A stretch of DNA of 64,000 nt from an uncultured Cryomorphaceae bacterium (GCA_937120475.1 CAKZJV010000009.1:292771-356770), one strand, 5' to 3'; positions 11,995 through 20,568 are shown, counted from the first letter of the stretch. Translations and numbers: made by a program. Notes: generated from the letters alone by a model not told the origin.

Positions 11995-12066
11995 AGCCAA
12001 TGAGGGGATTTGAACCCCTGACCTCTTCCTTACCAAGGAAACGCTCTACCCCTGAGCTACATCGGC
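11995..12066 (-). tRNA. tRNA-Thr (GGT anticodon)
   Basis: A 72-nt cloverleaf folds on the minus strand. The acceptor GCCGATG pairs with CATTGGC, and the anticodon loop TTGGTAA contains GGT. The T-loop is GTTCAAATC and no CCA is encoded. It is immediately upstream of tuf, from which it is separated by the dyad at 11971-11985. Confidence 0.96.
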
Positions 12067-12147
12067 AGTCATTAGTCAATTAGTTGATTAGTTAATTGGT
12101 GATTAGTTTATAACCAATCAACCTTTTACTAATCAACCAACTTCTAC
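12067..12147. repeat. GATTAGTT-rich imperfect inverted repeat between tRNAs
   Basis: This spacer repeats words such as GATTAGTT and AATTAGTT on the left and their complements (ACTAATCAACC) on the right, so it can form a long imperfect hairpin. It resembles in layout, though not in exact words, the heptad repeats of the other tRNA spacers. Confidence 0.45.
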
Positions 12148-12261
12148 CTTTGAGCGGGAAACGGGATTCGAACCTCCCGATTAAATCGGGACAGGCGCGA
12201 CTGGTCGCTTCAAAAGAAGCTTTCAACCAAATCGTACCGCGAAACCAATTTCGCCACTTTG
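12148..12261 (-). pseudogene. tRNA-like relic carrying a copy of the tRNA-Gly 3' end
   Basis: The left end (12148-12174) is an exact 27-nt duplicate of 12257-12283, which spans the T-arm and acceptor 3' strand of tRNA-Gly plus its flank. Read on the minus strand the rest begins GTGGCGAAATTGG, which resembles the D-arm of a leucine-type tRNA. It then holds short hairpins (GCGAAA/TTTCGC, GCTTC/GAAGC, GCGAC/GTCGC) and the palindromic insert TCCCGATTTAATCGGGA. No acceptor stem can be paired and no 7-nt anticodon loop forms. It is therefore called a broken or chimeric tRNA, possibly the scar of an event at tRNA-Gly. Confidence 0.5.
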
Positions 12262-12335
12262 AGCGGGAAACGGGATTCGAACCCGCGACCCTCAGCTTGG
12301 AAGGCTGATGCTCTAGCCAGCTGAGCTACTCCCGC
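12262..12335 (-). tRNA. tRNA-Gly (TCC anticodon)
   Basis: A 74-nt cloverleaf folds on the minus strand. The acceptor GCGGGAG pairs with TTCCCGC through one G-U pair, the anticodon is TCC and the T-loop is GTTCGAATC. No CCA is encoded. Its 3' 27 nt, including flank, are duplicated about 109 bp further downstream. Confidence 0.96.
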
Positions 12336-12424
12336 ATTTCGGGTTCAAAGTTTGTTGTTTAAGGTTCAAAGTTGTATTGACAACCCTTCAACTTTAAACA
12401 TTCAACTTTAAACCACCTGGCTTA
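12336..12424. repeat. GTT-heptad inverted repeat between tRNA-Gly and tRNA-Tyr
   Basis: The left half reads as successive heptads GTTCAAA, GTTTGTT, GTTTAAG, GTTCAAA. The reverse complement of the right half reads GTTTAAA, GTTGAAT, GTTTAAA, GTTGAAG. The halves are therefore imperfect inverted copies that could pair as one hairpin. The same heptad words appear at 57768-57809. Confidence 0.6.
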
Positions 12425-12426
12425 AG

Positions 12427-12509
12427 TGGGGAGAGCAGGATTCGAACCTGCGAAGGTGAATACCAACAGATTTACAGTCTGTCCTCGTTGGCCGCTTGAG
12501 TATCTCCCC
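12427..12509 (-). tRNA. tRNA-Tyr (GTA anticodon)
   Basis: An 83-nt class II tRNA folds on the minus strand. The acceptor GGGGAGA pairs with TCTCCCC, the anticodon is GTA, a long variable arm is present, and the T-loop is GTTCGAATC. No CCA is encoded. It lies between tRNA-Gly and tRNA-Thr(TGT). Confidence 0.96.
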
Positions 12510-12555
12510 ATGAAAATCAACTTTTTACGATTTTTTATCGCAAAAGTGACCTATG

Positions 12556-12629
12556 AGCCTGTGGAGGGATTCGAACCCCCGACCAGCTGATTACAAATCA
12601 GCTGCTCTGGCCAACTGAGCTACACAGGC
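12556..12629 (-). tRNA. tRNA-Thr (TGT anticodon)
   Basis: A 74-nt cloverleaf folds on the minus strand. The acceptor GCCTGTG pairs with CACAGGC, and the anticodon loop TTTGTAA contains TGT. The T-loop is GTTCGAATC and no CCA is encoded. It is the first tRNA of the Thr-Tyr-Gly-Thr series before tuf and lies after the terminator of hpf. Confidence 0.96.
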
Positions 12630-12643
12630 TTATAACGTATTAT

Positions 12644-12676
12644 AAAAAAGAACAGCCCGTTTTGAAAAACGGACTG
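12644..12676 (-). terminator. Rho-independent terminator after hpf
   Basis: On the minus strand CAGTCCGTTTT pairs with AAAACGGGCTG and is followed by TTCTTTTTT. The stem is 11 bp with a 2-nt loop and a good U tract, about 50 bp past the hpf stop. It separates the hpf transcript from the tRNA operon. Confidence 0.85.
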
Positions 12677-12725
12677 CAAATGTAAAAAGAAAATGTGTTG
12701 CTACAAACAGAGCTAAAAATAAATT

Positions 12726-13031
12726 TTAGGAGGCCATCGCTCTTGATTTTTCCTTGTGTTTTCTGAGTTGTCTGCGCAATGCTTCGGCCGATAAATCGGT
12801 GGCCTCTTCAAAGGATTTGCATTGCTTTTTCACAATGAGGTCATGCCCTGGAATATTGAGTCGGATTTCGGTAATTTTATTCTGTTTGGTATGGTTGTTA
12901 TCCACTTTCAAGTAAACTTCGCTATCCACGATACGGTCATAGAACTGTTCCAACTTGCTAAGTCTCTTTTCAATGAAGGTCAGGAGTTTTTGATCTGCTG
13001 AGAAGTTGACAGACTGAATGCGTACTTTCAT
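12726..13031 (-). CDS. hpf: Ribosome hibernation promoting factor, short form
   Basis: The product binds the 30S decoding region and silences ribosomes in stationary phase (HPF/RaiA/YfiA family). It has 101 residues with the beta-alpha-beta-beta-beta-alpha layout. It begins MKVRIQSVNFSADQKLLTFIEKRL and ends with a basic helix (LRRQLRKHKEKSR). It is the short form, without the dimerisation domain of long HPF. It follows the tyrosine recombinase gene by 12 bp, a pairing common in Bacteroidota, so the two are likely co-transcribed. Confidence 0.93.
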   Translation of the reverse strand: MKVRIQSVNFSADQKLLTFIEKRLSKLEQFYDRIVDSEVYLKVDNNHTKQNKITEIRLNIPGHDLIVKKQCKSFEEATDLSAEALRRQLRKHKEKSRAMAS

Positions 13032-13043
13032 AAAATCGCGATT

Positions 13044-13931
13044 TTAATTACCCCTCGGGTGGGCCTTGTTATACAATTGTTTCAATTGATCTACCGAGTT
13101 GTGCGTGTAGATCTGGGTGGCAGACAAATTGGAATGCCCGAGTAATTCCTTAATTGAATTTAAATCAGCCCCCCTGTTGAGCATATGTGTGGCAAAGGAG
13201 TGCCGAAGCATATGCGGACTTTTATTTTCTATTCCAGAAACTAAACTAATGTACTTATTTACGAGCTTATAAACAAGTTTCGGATAGAGCTTTTTACCCT
13301 TTACAGTTACAAAAAAAGGAGAGCTGGCTTCCATCGGCCTTCTGGCCGATTCCTTGCGTATGAATTCCTCCAGTTCCGCTTCAAAATTTCCGGAAATAGG
13401 AATAAAGCGCTCCTTATTTCTTTTGCCCAAAACACGGATGTAGTGATTTTTCACCTGTACATCGGACACCTTGAGCCCGATAAGTTCACTTAACCGCATA
13501 CCCGTATTGTAAAAAACAGAGAGTATCATCTTGTCCCGGTATCCCTTTTCATTATCGGGAAAACTTATCTCCTCGAAAAGATTGGATGCTTCCTCCTCGG
13601 TTACCACTCTAAGTAACTTCTTTCCGGTTTTAGGAGTTACCACCTTCAGCATTGGATTAATGCTTACTTCACCTTCTTTAATAAGGAAACGAAAAAAACT
13701 TTTAAGGGTAGATATCTTTCGGTTAATGCTGCGCGCAAGCAAACCTTGTTCTGATAATTGTACAATCCAGTACCGGATCATTTGATGATTGACCTCCGCC
13801 CATTCCTTTAAATCGTACTGTACTTGTAAAAAATCACGAAAAGAAACCAAGTCGGTGTAATAGGCCTTCAGCGTATGGTCGGAATAACGCTTTTGGTACT
13901 TCAGGTAATCAGTAAAGGAACTTATATCCAT
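13044..13931 (-). CDS. Tyrosine recombinase of the XerC/XerD family
   Basis: This 295-residue protein is probably one of the housekeeping Xer recombinases that resolve chromosome dimers at dif. The N-terminal SAM-like DNA-binding domain covers about residues 1-90. The catalytic residues are visible: Arg146 (TGMRLSEL), a lysine near 170, His240 and Arg243 (HMLRHSFATHM), His266 (GHSN) and the nucleophile Tyr275 (TQIYTH). It lies between rpsU and hpf, a fixed location in this phylum, so it is core rather than phage-derived. XerC and XerD cannot be told apart from sequence by eye. Confidence 0.93.
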   Translation of the reverse strand: MDISSFTDYLKYQKRYSDHTLKAYYTDLVSFRDFLQVQYDLKEWAEVNHQMIRYWIVQLSEQGLLARSINRKISTLKSFFRFLIKEGEVSINPMLKVVTPKTGKKLLRVVTEEEASNLFEEISFPDNEKGYRDKMILSVFYNTGMRLSELIGLKVSDVQVKNHYIRVLGKRNKERFIPISGNFEAELEEFIRKESARRPMEASSPFFVTVKGKKLYPKLVYKLVNKYISLVSGIENKSPHMLRHSFATHMLNRGADLNSIKELLGHSNLSATQIYTHNSVDQLKQLYNKAHPRGN

Positions 13932-13968
13932 AAAAAAAGCAAGGAATGTAAAGATACAAACCTTGCTT
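13932..13968 (-). terminator. Rho-independent terminator after rpsU
   Basis: On the minus strand AAGCAAGG pairs with CCTTGCTT and is followed by TTTTT. It lies between the rpsU stop and the recombinase start, so the recombinase gene probably receives only read-through or has its own promoter. Confidence 0.8.
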
Positions 13969-13996
13969 CAGTTCAAATATTGTGAAGGAAGAATTC

Positions 13997-14188
13997 CTAT
14001 TCCTCCTCTTGTCGCTTGCCTTGAATGTAAGCAGCCTTGAGAATTTCTTTTCTGCGCTCAACCGAAGGCTTGGTGAACTGCTGACGTGAACGAACTTCAC
14101 GCATAACACCAGTACGGTCGTACTTTCTCTTGTAACGTTTTAACGCGCGGTCTATCGATTCTCCTTCTTTTACAGAAATTACTAGCAT
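13997..14188 (-). CDS. rpsU: 30S ribosomal protein S21
   Basis: S21 is a small basic protein of the 30S platform near the anti-Shine-Dalgarno end of 16S rRNA. It has 63 residues, starting MLVISVKEGESIDRALKRYKRK, with the arginine/lysine-rich second helix. In Bacteroidota S21 has been linked to occlusion of the anti-Shine-Dalgarno sequence. The gene has a TAnnTTTG motif upstream (14214-14221) and a terminator downstream. Confidence 0.97.
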   Translation of the reverse strand: MLVISVKEGESIDRALKRYKRKYDRTGVMREVRSRQQFTKPSVERRKEILKAAYIQGKRQEEE

Positions 14189-14213
14189 TGCTTCATTTTA
14201 ATTTTTGGGGCTG

Positions 14214-14221
14214 CAAATATA
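14214..14221 (-). promoter_or_regulatory. TAnnTTTG -7 element upstream of rpsU
   Basis: TATATTTG on the minus strand lies 26 bp before the rpsU start and fits the Bacteroidota primary-sigma -7 consensus. A clear -33 TTTG at the usual spacing is not obvious. Confidence 0.5.
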
Positions 14222-14269
14222 AGGAAATAAGAAAACAATATCCTTTGAAGCCGATTTTTTTCTTTATCT

Positions 14270-15448
14270 CTATTCTTCCCTCATCAGGTTTTTGGAAATT
14301 ACCAGCTTCTGGATTTCGGATGTTCCCTCACCTATAGTACAAAGCTTCACATCGCGATAAAACTTCTCCACCGGGAAGTCCTTTGTAAAACCGTAGCCAC
14401 CAAAAATCTGAACCGCCTCATTGCAAACCTTCACGGCTACCTCAGAAGCGTACAGCTTAGCCATAGCACCTATATCGGTGACTCTTTCACCACGATTTTT
14501 CATGTCGGCCGCTTTGAAGGTCAATAATTCGGCTGCTTCCAGTTCGGTGGCCATATCGGCCAGCTTAAATCCAATAGCCTGGAATCTTGAAATCGGTTTT
14601 CCGAACTGCTCTCTTTCCTTAGAGTATTTAATGGCTGCATCCAGAGCACCATGAGCAGTGCCCAATGACAGGGCAGCAATGGAAATACGCCCTCCATCCA
14701 ACACCTTCATGGCCTGTATGAAACCATCGCCTTCATTACCCAGCATATTTTCGTGAGGTATCCGGCAATTTTCAAAGATCAGCTCGGTGGTTTCCGAAGC
14801 GCGCATACCCAACTTGTTTTCCTTTCGGCCCCCGCTAAAACCGGGAGTGCCTTTTTCCACTACAAAGGCTGACATACCATGCGAGTCGCCTTTTTCACCG
14901 GTGCGTGCAATTACTACCGCTACGTTCCCGGAAACCCCGTGGGTGATGAAATTTTTAGAGCCATTCAATATCCAATGATCGCCATCCCGTACTGCGGTGG
15001 TGGCCATCCCACCTGCATCGGAACCGGTGCCAACCTCGGTCAAACCCCAGGCTCCCAGCCATTCAGCGGTAGCCAGTTTGGGTAAGTATTTTTTCTTTTG
15101 TTCTTCGTTACCGAACGATAGTATGTGACCCGTACACAAAGAATTATGGGCCGCCATGGATAATCCAATAGATGGATCAACCCGGGAAAGCTCAGTTATG
15201 GCAGTTACATATTCAGAGTATCCAAAGCCGGAACCTCCGTATTCTTCGGGAACCAACACTCCCATTAAACCTAATTCACCCAGCTTTTTAAAAACCTCTA
15301 TGGGAAAAGTTTGCGCTTCGTCCCATTCCATTATGTAAGGTTTGATATGTTGTTCGCTGAAATCGCGCACCATATCCGCTACCATTTTTTGGGTTTCGCT
15401 CTTTTCGAAGCTCAATTCAACCTGGGGTGCTGTTGCAGTTACGTCCAT
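14270..15448 (-). CDS. Acyl-CoA dehydrogenase
   Basis: This flavoprotein oxidises an acyl-CoA thioester to the trans-2-enoyl-CoA and passes electrons to electron-transfer flavoprotein. It has 392 residues, with the N-terminal helical domain, the middle beta domain ([16 protein letters not shown] near residues 135-150) and the C-terminal helical domain. The C-terminal domain ends [34 protein letters not shown], and the glutamate of GEGTSEIQ is near the catalytic region of short-chain members. It stands alone, with 113 bp to the next gene. Substrate length cannot be assigned. It may serve branched-chain amino acid or fatty acid breakdown, which would feed the propionyl-CoA route that ends at mutAB. 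Confidence 0.93.
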   Translation of the reverse strand: MDVTATAPQVELSFEKSETQKMVADMVRDFSEQHIKPYIMEWDEAQTFPIEVFKKLGELGLMGVLVPEEYGGSGFGYSEYVTAITELSRVDPSIGLSMAAHNSLCTGHILSFGNEEQKKKYLPKLATAEWLGAWGLTEVGTGSDAGGMATTAVRDGDHWILNGSKNFITHGVSGNVAVVIARTGEKGDSHGMSAFVVEKGTPGFSGGRKENKLGMRASETTELIFENCRIPHENMLGNEGDGFIQAMKVLDGGRISIAALSLGTAHGALDAAIKYSKEREQFGKPISRFQAIGFKLADMATELEAAELLTFKAADMKNRGERVTDIGAMAKLYASEVAVKVCNEAVQIFGGYGFTKDFPVEKFYRDVKLCTIGEGTSEIQKLVISKNLMREE

Positions 15449-15561
15449 ATATTAATTCTTTTGGGTCTGAGAAGTTAAAACGGGGCCTAGGCACGTCCGT
15501 TCAAGTTTTGCAAAAGTACTGAACGAGAGGTCAAACTTCAAATCCTGGCCTTTTTAAAAGC

Positions 15562-16647
15562 TCAAAGTCTTATATAAGGTAAAAGTTGCTCCACCCGCTC
15601 CGGGGTAAAACCTTCCAGTTGCATTACTTCAGAAGTCCTTTTAAAAGGTCGTGCCTTTTCTCTGAAATTAACCAGGGCTTTCACCATTTCATAGTCCAGG
15701 TAAGGGTTTTTCATCAATTCTCTAAAACTTGCTTCGTTAATGGAGACCTTTCGTATGAGCGCGGTATCCACCTGAATTTGATCTTTAATTTTCAGGAAAC
15801 GCTCTTCGTCCATCCCGTACACTTCTAGTAATTGCTTTTTATGGTAGTACCCTCCCAGCCTATCTCTGTACCTCAATATATTCTTGGCTGTATAGGGCCC
15901 CACTCCTTTTATTTTAATTAACTGAAGCGAGTCGGCCGCATTAATTTCCACCACCACCGGTTCTTCCTTTTCAGGCAAGGCAGGCAAAGCTGATGTATCA
16001 ACCTTAACAAACGGCAACATTTTCAATACCAGGCCTGAGTCTAAACCATAAACTTCAAACAATTGGCTGGCCTCCCTAAAGGGTTTTACTTTTTCACGGT
16101 AAGTTTCAATTCTTGTGGCCTGCCAACTGTACAAACCCATTTGCTCCAAATCAGTTTTAGCCACCGTATTGGGATCAAAAGGATGAAAGGTCCATCGGTC
16201 TTTCCTGGATGCGGGATAACGGGCTGGCGGTTGCGGGAAACGTGCATAGGGTTTCACTTTAGCCAGCCAGGTAGAATCCAAACCATACATACGCTCCAGA
16301 TCGGCAAAACGAAAAAATTTACCACCCTTGCTTTTATAATTTTCCAGGGTGGCTGCATGCCTTTCGTCCAAACCCAGTGCCTTCCAAACCGAATCATTGG
16401 CGGTGTTGGGGTCAAAAACAAAAGGCTTAATATCCCACCGTTTAAACCGGGCGATGCTATCCTCCTTCTTCCATTCAGCTACTTGCTTTTCAAACTCGGT
16501 GAAATCCGATTCGGGTATGGTATAGAGATAATCATCCACCAGGATAAAGCCCCATAGCAGGAGTGCAAGCATAAGGAGCAGGTAAATCCCGTTCCTTTGG
16601 CTCCTGGTATAAGTAGAGAATTCTTTAAGGCCTTTCCACATGGACAT
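15562..16647 (-). CDS. Membrane-anchored helix-hairpin-helix protein
   Basis: The 361-residue protein has one N-terminal membrane segment (GIYLLLMLALLLWGFIL, about residues 20-37). After it come several helix-hairpin-helix repeats of the ComEA type, the clearest being AADSLQLIKIKGVGPYTAKNI with GPYTAKNILRYRDRLGG near residues 235-265. Related repeats start at about residues 75, 150 and 300. Such repeats usually bind DNA backbone non-specifically, and ComEA-like proteins act in DNA uptake. A DNA-binding role at the membrane is likely but unproven. An ATG two codons inside is an alternative start. It is divergent from the symporter gene. Confidence 0.75.
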   Translation of the reverse strand: MSMWKGLKEFSTYTRSQRNGIYLLLMLALLLWGFILVDDYLYTIPESDFTEFEKQVAEWKKEDSIARFKRWDIKPFVFDPNTANDSVWKALGLDERHAATLENYKSKGGKFFRFADLERMYGLDSTWLAKVKPYARFPQPPARYPASRKDRWTFHPFDPNTVAKTDLEQMGLYSWQATRIETYREKVKPFREASQLFEVYGLDSGLVLKMLPFVKVDTSALPALPEKEEPVVVEINAADSLQLIKIKGVGPYTAKNILRYRDRLGGYYHKKQLLEVYGMDEERFLKIKDQIQVDTALIRKVSINEASFRELMKNPYLDYEMVKALVNFREKARPFKRTSEVMQLEGFTPERVEQLLPYIRL

Positions 16648-16834
16648 CTTCCAGTTTCATGACCTCCCTGAAAAATGTGTTACCAAGCAAAATAAGAAAT
16701 AAATGCAAATTCAACTTTTTCGCTTAGTTTTAAATCCTTTGATCCTTAAAACTCATAAGTTTCTGCTTATCGCAAGCATTATTTGACGAGACCGTATATT
16801 TTTAAGATTATTGCACAAACCAAAAAACAAGCGT

Positions 16835-18628
16835 ATGAATAGGTTTACCCTATGCCTGGTGGGCTTACTGATCTCATTTTTTGCCCTGGCTCAAGACAAT
16901 GGGCTGGAATTGAATGTAACGATCGAAAATCCCACCCATAAAATCAATGATGCCAACGCTCAGGCCGTAGTGAAAGGAGGTACAGCCCCCTACCGCTATT
17001 ACTGGAGCAGTAAATCAACCGATACCAACTCCACAAAGTCTTTCGGTTTGGTGGAAGGAGTTCACCACTCCGTTACTGTGGTTGATGCGCAGGGTAACCG
17101 AATTGAAAAAGAGTTTAAAATAAAAGCCACCTCGGTAACCGAATCCATGAATGGTACGGTAAAACCTATAGTAGATGGATTTGCCACTTTTATTTTCTGG
17201 GACCCGTTTTACGCCATGGGCCTTTATGATAACCGGGTTTACACGGAAGATGGGAAACTGTCTCGTCACCCCAATGGTTCTGTGCGCACTAATTCCATTC
17301 CTTTTATAGTGATTTGGTTAATATTTGGTGCGCTATTCTTCACCATCCGTATGGGCGGTGTTCAGTTTTGGGGATGGAGACATTCGATAAAATTAGTGCG
17401 CGGAAAATTTGATGAATCCGATGCCCCGGGAGAAGTAACCCACTTCCAGGCCCTGGCCACTGCCGTTAGTGCAACGGTTGGACTGGGTAACATAGCTGGC
17501 GTAGCCGTAGCTATTTCCATTGGTGGGCCGGGTGCCACATTTTGGTTGATTATTGCCGGACTGCTGGGTATGGCCTCTAAATTTACCGAATGTACCCTGG
17601 GGGTTAAGTATCGTGATATAGGCGAGGACGGTGTGGTTGAAGGCGGACCCATGCGCTACCTGCGCAAAGGACTGGCTAAACGAAACATGGGTGGTCTGGG
17701 TAAAGTACTAGCGGTAATCTTCGCCATTCTTACCATCGGAGCCAGCTTTGGTGGTGGAAATATGTTCCAGGCTAACCAGGCCTACCAACAAATGGCCAAC
17801 CAGTTCACTTCTATTGCCGGTTATGGCCCGGTATTCGGCATCATACTGGCTATTTTGGTAGGAACGGTAATCATCGGTGGAATCAAGAGTATTGCCAAGG
17901 TTACGGAGAAGATTGTTCCCTTTATGGCCGGGGTTTACATATTGGCCGCGCTGGTAATCATATTCTACAACATTGGTAATATTGGTGAAGCCTTCTCTTT
18001 GATTATCGAGGGGGCTTTTGCTCCCAAAGCAGCATTAGGTGGTGTGATCGGGGTACTGATACAGGGCTTCCGCAGGGCCGCCTTCTCCAATGAAGCAGGG
18101 GTAGGCTCAGCCGCTATTGCGCACTCCGCAGCGAAAACCAAATACCCGGTAAGTGAGGGATTTGTTGCCTTACTGGAACCTTTTATTGATACCGTAGTAG
18201 TATGTACCCTTACCGCCTTGGTATTGATTTTCAGTGGATTTTACGATGACGCAGGTATGGGCGGAGCTACCCTCACCTCACAGGCCTTTGGTAGCGTAAT
18301 TAGCTGGTTCCCCTACGTATTAGTGGTAGCCATCTTTCTGTTTGCATTTTCTACCATGATCAGTTGGTCTTACTACGGATTACGCGCCTGGACCTTCTTA
18401 CTGGGCCGTAACAAATGGACCGAATTGAGTTACAAACTCATTTTCCTGCTTTTTATCATAGTGGGTTCCTCAGTAAGCCTGGGTGCAGTACTGGACTTTT
18501 CGGATATGATGATCCTAGCCATGGCCTTACCGAACGTAATTGGTCTGTTACTCCTTAGCGGTGAGGTGCGGGCTGAACTCAAAAGCTACTGGAGCCGTTT
18601 CAAAAAGGGAAAGATTCTGGATGAATAG
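16835..18628 (+). CDS. Sodium:alanine/glycine symporter with N-terminal periplasmic domain
   Basis: This is a member of the AGCS family, which imports alanine or glycine with sodium. The start is the ATG at 16835; an upstream in-frame TTG (16811) would only add eight residues before the signal sequence. Residues 1-20 form a signal peptide (FTLCLVGLLISFFALAQ). Residues of about 24-105 form an immunoglobulin-like domain with AVVKGGTAPYRYYWSS and GVHHSVTVVDAQGN, close to SprB-type repeats. The AGCS core follows, with about ten membrane helices, VTHFQALATAVSATVGLGNIAG and FRRAAFSNEAGVGSAAIAHSAA. The extra domain is not part of the standard transporter. Confidence 0.88.
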   Translation: MNRFTLCLVGLLISFFALAQDNGLELNVTIENPTHKINDANAQAVVKGGTAPYRYYWSSKSTDTNSTKSFGLVEGVHHSVTVVDAQGNRIEKEFKIKATSVTESMNGTVKPIVDGFATFIFWDPFYAMGLYDNRVYTEDGKLSRHPNGSVRTNSIPFIVIWLIFGALFFTIRMGGVQFWGWRHSIKLVRGKFDESDAPGEVTHFQALATAVSATVGLGNIAGVAVAISIGGPGATFWLIIAGLLGMASKFTECTLGVKYRDIGEDGVVEGGPMRYLRKGLAKRNMGGLGKVLAVIFAILTIGASFGGGNMFQANQAYQQMANQFTSIAGYGPVFGIILAILVGTVIIGGIKSIAKVTEKIVPFMAGVYILAALVIIFYNIGNIGEAFSLIIEGAFAPKAALGGVIGVLIQGFRRAAFSNEAGVGSAAIAHSAAKTKYPVSEGFVALLEPFIDTVVVCTLTALVLIFSGFYDDAGMGGATLTSQAFGSVISWFPYVLVVAIFLFAFSTMISWSYYGLRAWTFLLGRNKWTELSYKLIFLLFIIVGSSVSLGAVLDFSDMMILAMALPNVIGLLLLSGEVRAELKSYWSRFKKGKILDE

Positions 18629-18681
18629 CCTTTAACAACATTTGTTCCGTACAGATAGAGGGCTGATTGCAAAAGCCTTGT

Positions 18682-18689
18682 TAATTTTG
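18682..18689 (+). promoter_or_regulatory. TAnnTTTG -7 element before the ABC exporter gene
   Basis: TAATTTTG lies 5 bp before the ATG at 18694, which would leave an almost leaderless transcript. It matches the motif recognised by the primary sigma factor of this phylum. No -33 element is obvious. Confidence 0.45.
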
Positions 18690-18693
18690 CGTT

Positions 18694-20493
18694 ATGAAAC
18701 AAAAAGCCTCGGAAGGTTCAGGCTCCAGGGAAAAAAAGCCGCGTCTTAACAAGGCGTCTCTTAAAAAGTCATTAAAGCTTTACCGGTATATTAAGCCTTA
18801 CCGCGGGGAGTTTGCCGTAGGAATGATCTTCCTGCTCCTCTCCAGTGCCGCCAACCTCGCCTTTCCCAAATACCTGGGTGAGTTGGTGGATGCCACCAAT
18901 TCAGAGGCTATTTTCGAGAACATTCGCGAGATTAGTTTTATCCTGTTGGGAATCCTGACCGTTCAGGCCATTGTTTCCTTCTTTAGGGTGGTACTTTTTG
19001 TGAATGTTACCGAAAAAACACTGGCTTCCCTGCGCCAGGCCACGTATCAGCACCTGATTAAATTACCCATTAGCTTTTTCAACCAAAAAAGGGTAGGCGA
19101 ACTCAATAGCCGGATTTCTTCAGATATTTCCCTGCTACAGGAAACCTTCACCACTACCCTGGCCGAGTTTATCCGGCAATTGGTGATCATATTCGGAGGT
19201 ATTGCCATTTTGCTTTACACTTCACCGCGCCTCACCTTATTTATGCTGGCTATTGTCCCGGTATTTGTATTAATCGCTGTTTTCTTCGGGCGGTTTATCC
19301 GTAATTTCTCAAAAGAAGTGCAAAAAGAAGTAGCGGAATCCAATACAGTGGTGGAAGAAACTTTACAGGGAATTTTTAACGTGAAGGCCTTCGCCAACGA
19401 ATTTCTGGAAATAGCCCGCTATCGCAAAAAAACCAATGATGCTGCACGCATTGGTATGAAGAGTGGTAAATACCGTGGTGCCTTTTCTTCATTCATTGTA
19501 TTCGGTTTATTTGGAGCTATTGTAGCCGTGCTTTGGCAGGGTGTTAATCTTATCGCGGAAGGTGAACTGGCCGTAGGTGAACTTTTCAGTTTTGTCATTT
19601 ATTCTGGTTTCATCGGTGGGTCCATTGGAGGTTTCGCCAACGTATATGCCAATATCCAAAAGGCCATCGGTGCCACTGAAGAACTGATGGAAATACTGGA
19701 AGAACCCACCGAAGACCTCCACGAAGAAAAGAGCCAGGATTTGTTGCCGGAATTCAACGGCAAGGTAGAGTTCAGAGAGGTATCCTTCACCTACCCCACC
19801 CGCCAGGAACAGCAGGTATTACATAAGGTTAATTTTACCGCACAACCGGGTGAGCAAGTAGCTTTGGTAGGGCCCAGCGGAGCGGGCAAATCTACCGTGG
19901 TTTCGTTGATTCTGCGCTTTTACGAACCCTCTTCCGGCCAATTGCTTTTTGACGATAGGCCGGCCCAGGAATTTGGCCTGAGTGAAATACGCAACCAAAT
20001 GGCCGTGGTACCGCAGGACGTTTTCCTTTTTGGCGGAACTATACGCGAAAACATTTTGTACGGCCGCCCTGAAGCTTCAGATGAAGAGGTGATTGAAGCC
20101 GCCAAACAAGCCAATGCCTGGGAGTTTATCAGGGAATCTAAAGATGGGCTGGACACCGTAGTGGGCGAAAGAGGCATTCAGCTTTCCGGAGGTCAACGTC
20201 AGCGGGTAGCTATTGCCCGGGCGGTTTTAAAAAATCCCAGCATCCTCATTCTGGATGAGGCGACTTCAGCCCTGGATTCTGAATCGGAAAAATTAGTACA
20301 GGATGCCCTGGATAATTTAATGCTAGGTCGTACCTCCATTGTAATTGCCCACCGCCTGTCCACCATACGCAAAGCCGATAAAATTGTAGTACTGGATAAG
20401 GGCGCAGTAGTGGAAACCGGAACCCACGAAGAACTGCTGCAAATAGAGGAAGGGCTGTACCACAACCTTAGTGAGCTTCAGTTTGCCCATTGA
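18694..20493 (+). CDS. ABC exporter, fused membrane and ATPase domains
   Basis: A half-size ABC exporter of 599 residues that should act as a dimer in the inner membrane. A basic N-terminal tail precedes six membrane helices (residues about 40-330). The ATPase domain holds Walker A GPSGAGKST near 393-401, the signature LSGGQRQR near 497, Walker B ILILDEATSALD and the switch histidine in IVIAHRLST. The sequence is of the MsbA/multidrug type. The substrate (lipid, drug or peptide) cannot be read from sequence. It stands downstream of the symporter with a probable promoter of its own. Confidence 0.93.
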   Translation: MKQKASEGSGSREKKPRLNKASLKKSLKLYRYIKPYRGEFAVGMIFLLLSSAANLAFPKYLGELVDATNSEAIFENIREISFILLGILTVQAIVSFFRVVLFVNVTEKTLASLRQATYQHLIKLPISFFNQKRVGELNSRISSDISLLQETFTTTLAEFIRQLVIIFGGIAILLYTSPRLTLFMLAIVPVFVLIAVFFGRFIRNFSKEVQKEVAESNTVVEETLQGIFNVKAFANEFLEIARYRKKTNDAARIGMKSGKYRGAFSSFIVFGLFGAIVAVLWQGVNLIAEGELAVGELFSFVIYSGFIGGSIGGFANVYANIQKAIGATEELMEILEEPTEDLHEEKSQDLLPEFNGKVEFREVSFTYPTRQEQQVLHKVNFTAQPGEQVALVGPSGAGKSTVVSLILRFYEPSSGQLLFDDRPAQEFGLSEIRNQMAVVPQDVFLFGGTIRENILYGRPEASDEEVIEAAKQANAWEFIRESKDGLDTVVGERGIQLSGGQRQRVAIARAVLKNPSILILDEATSALDSESEKLVQDALDNLMLGRTSIVIAHRLSTIRKADKIVVLDKGAVVETGTHEELLQIEEGLYHNLSELQFAH

Positions 20494-20568
20494 TTTAAAC
20501 ACCCACCTGTTTACTATTTTAGGGATTTAAGCGTTATAAGCTGCACCCTGGTCTTTAACTTTAACTTT

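Noticed and set aside
12148..12261. Functional tRNA-Leu
   Set aside because: The D-arm looks leucine-like, but no acceptor stem pairs and the anticodon hairpin has only a 4-nt loop.
13044..13931. Tyrosine recombinase as a mobile-element integrase
   Set aside because: Its fixed position between rpsU and hpf and its Xer-like length indicate a housekeeping Xer protein.
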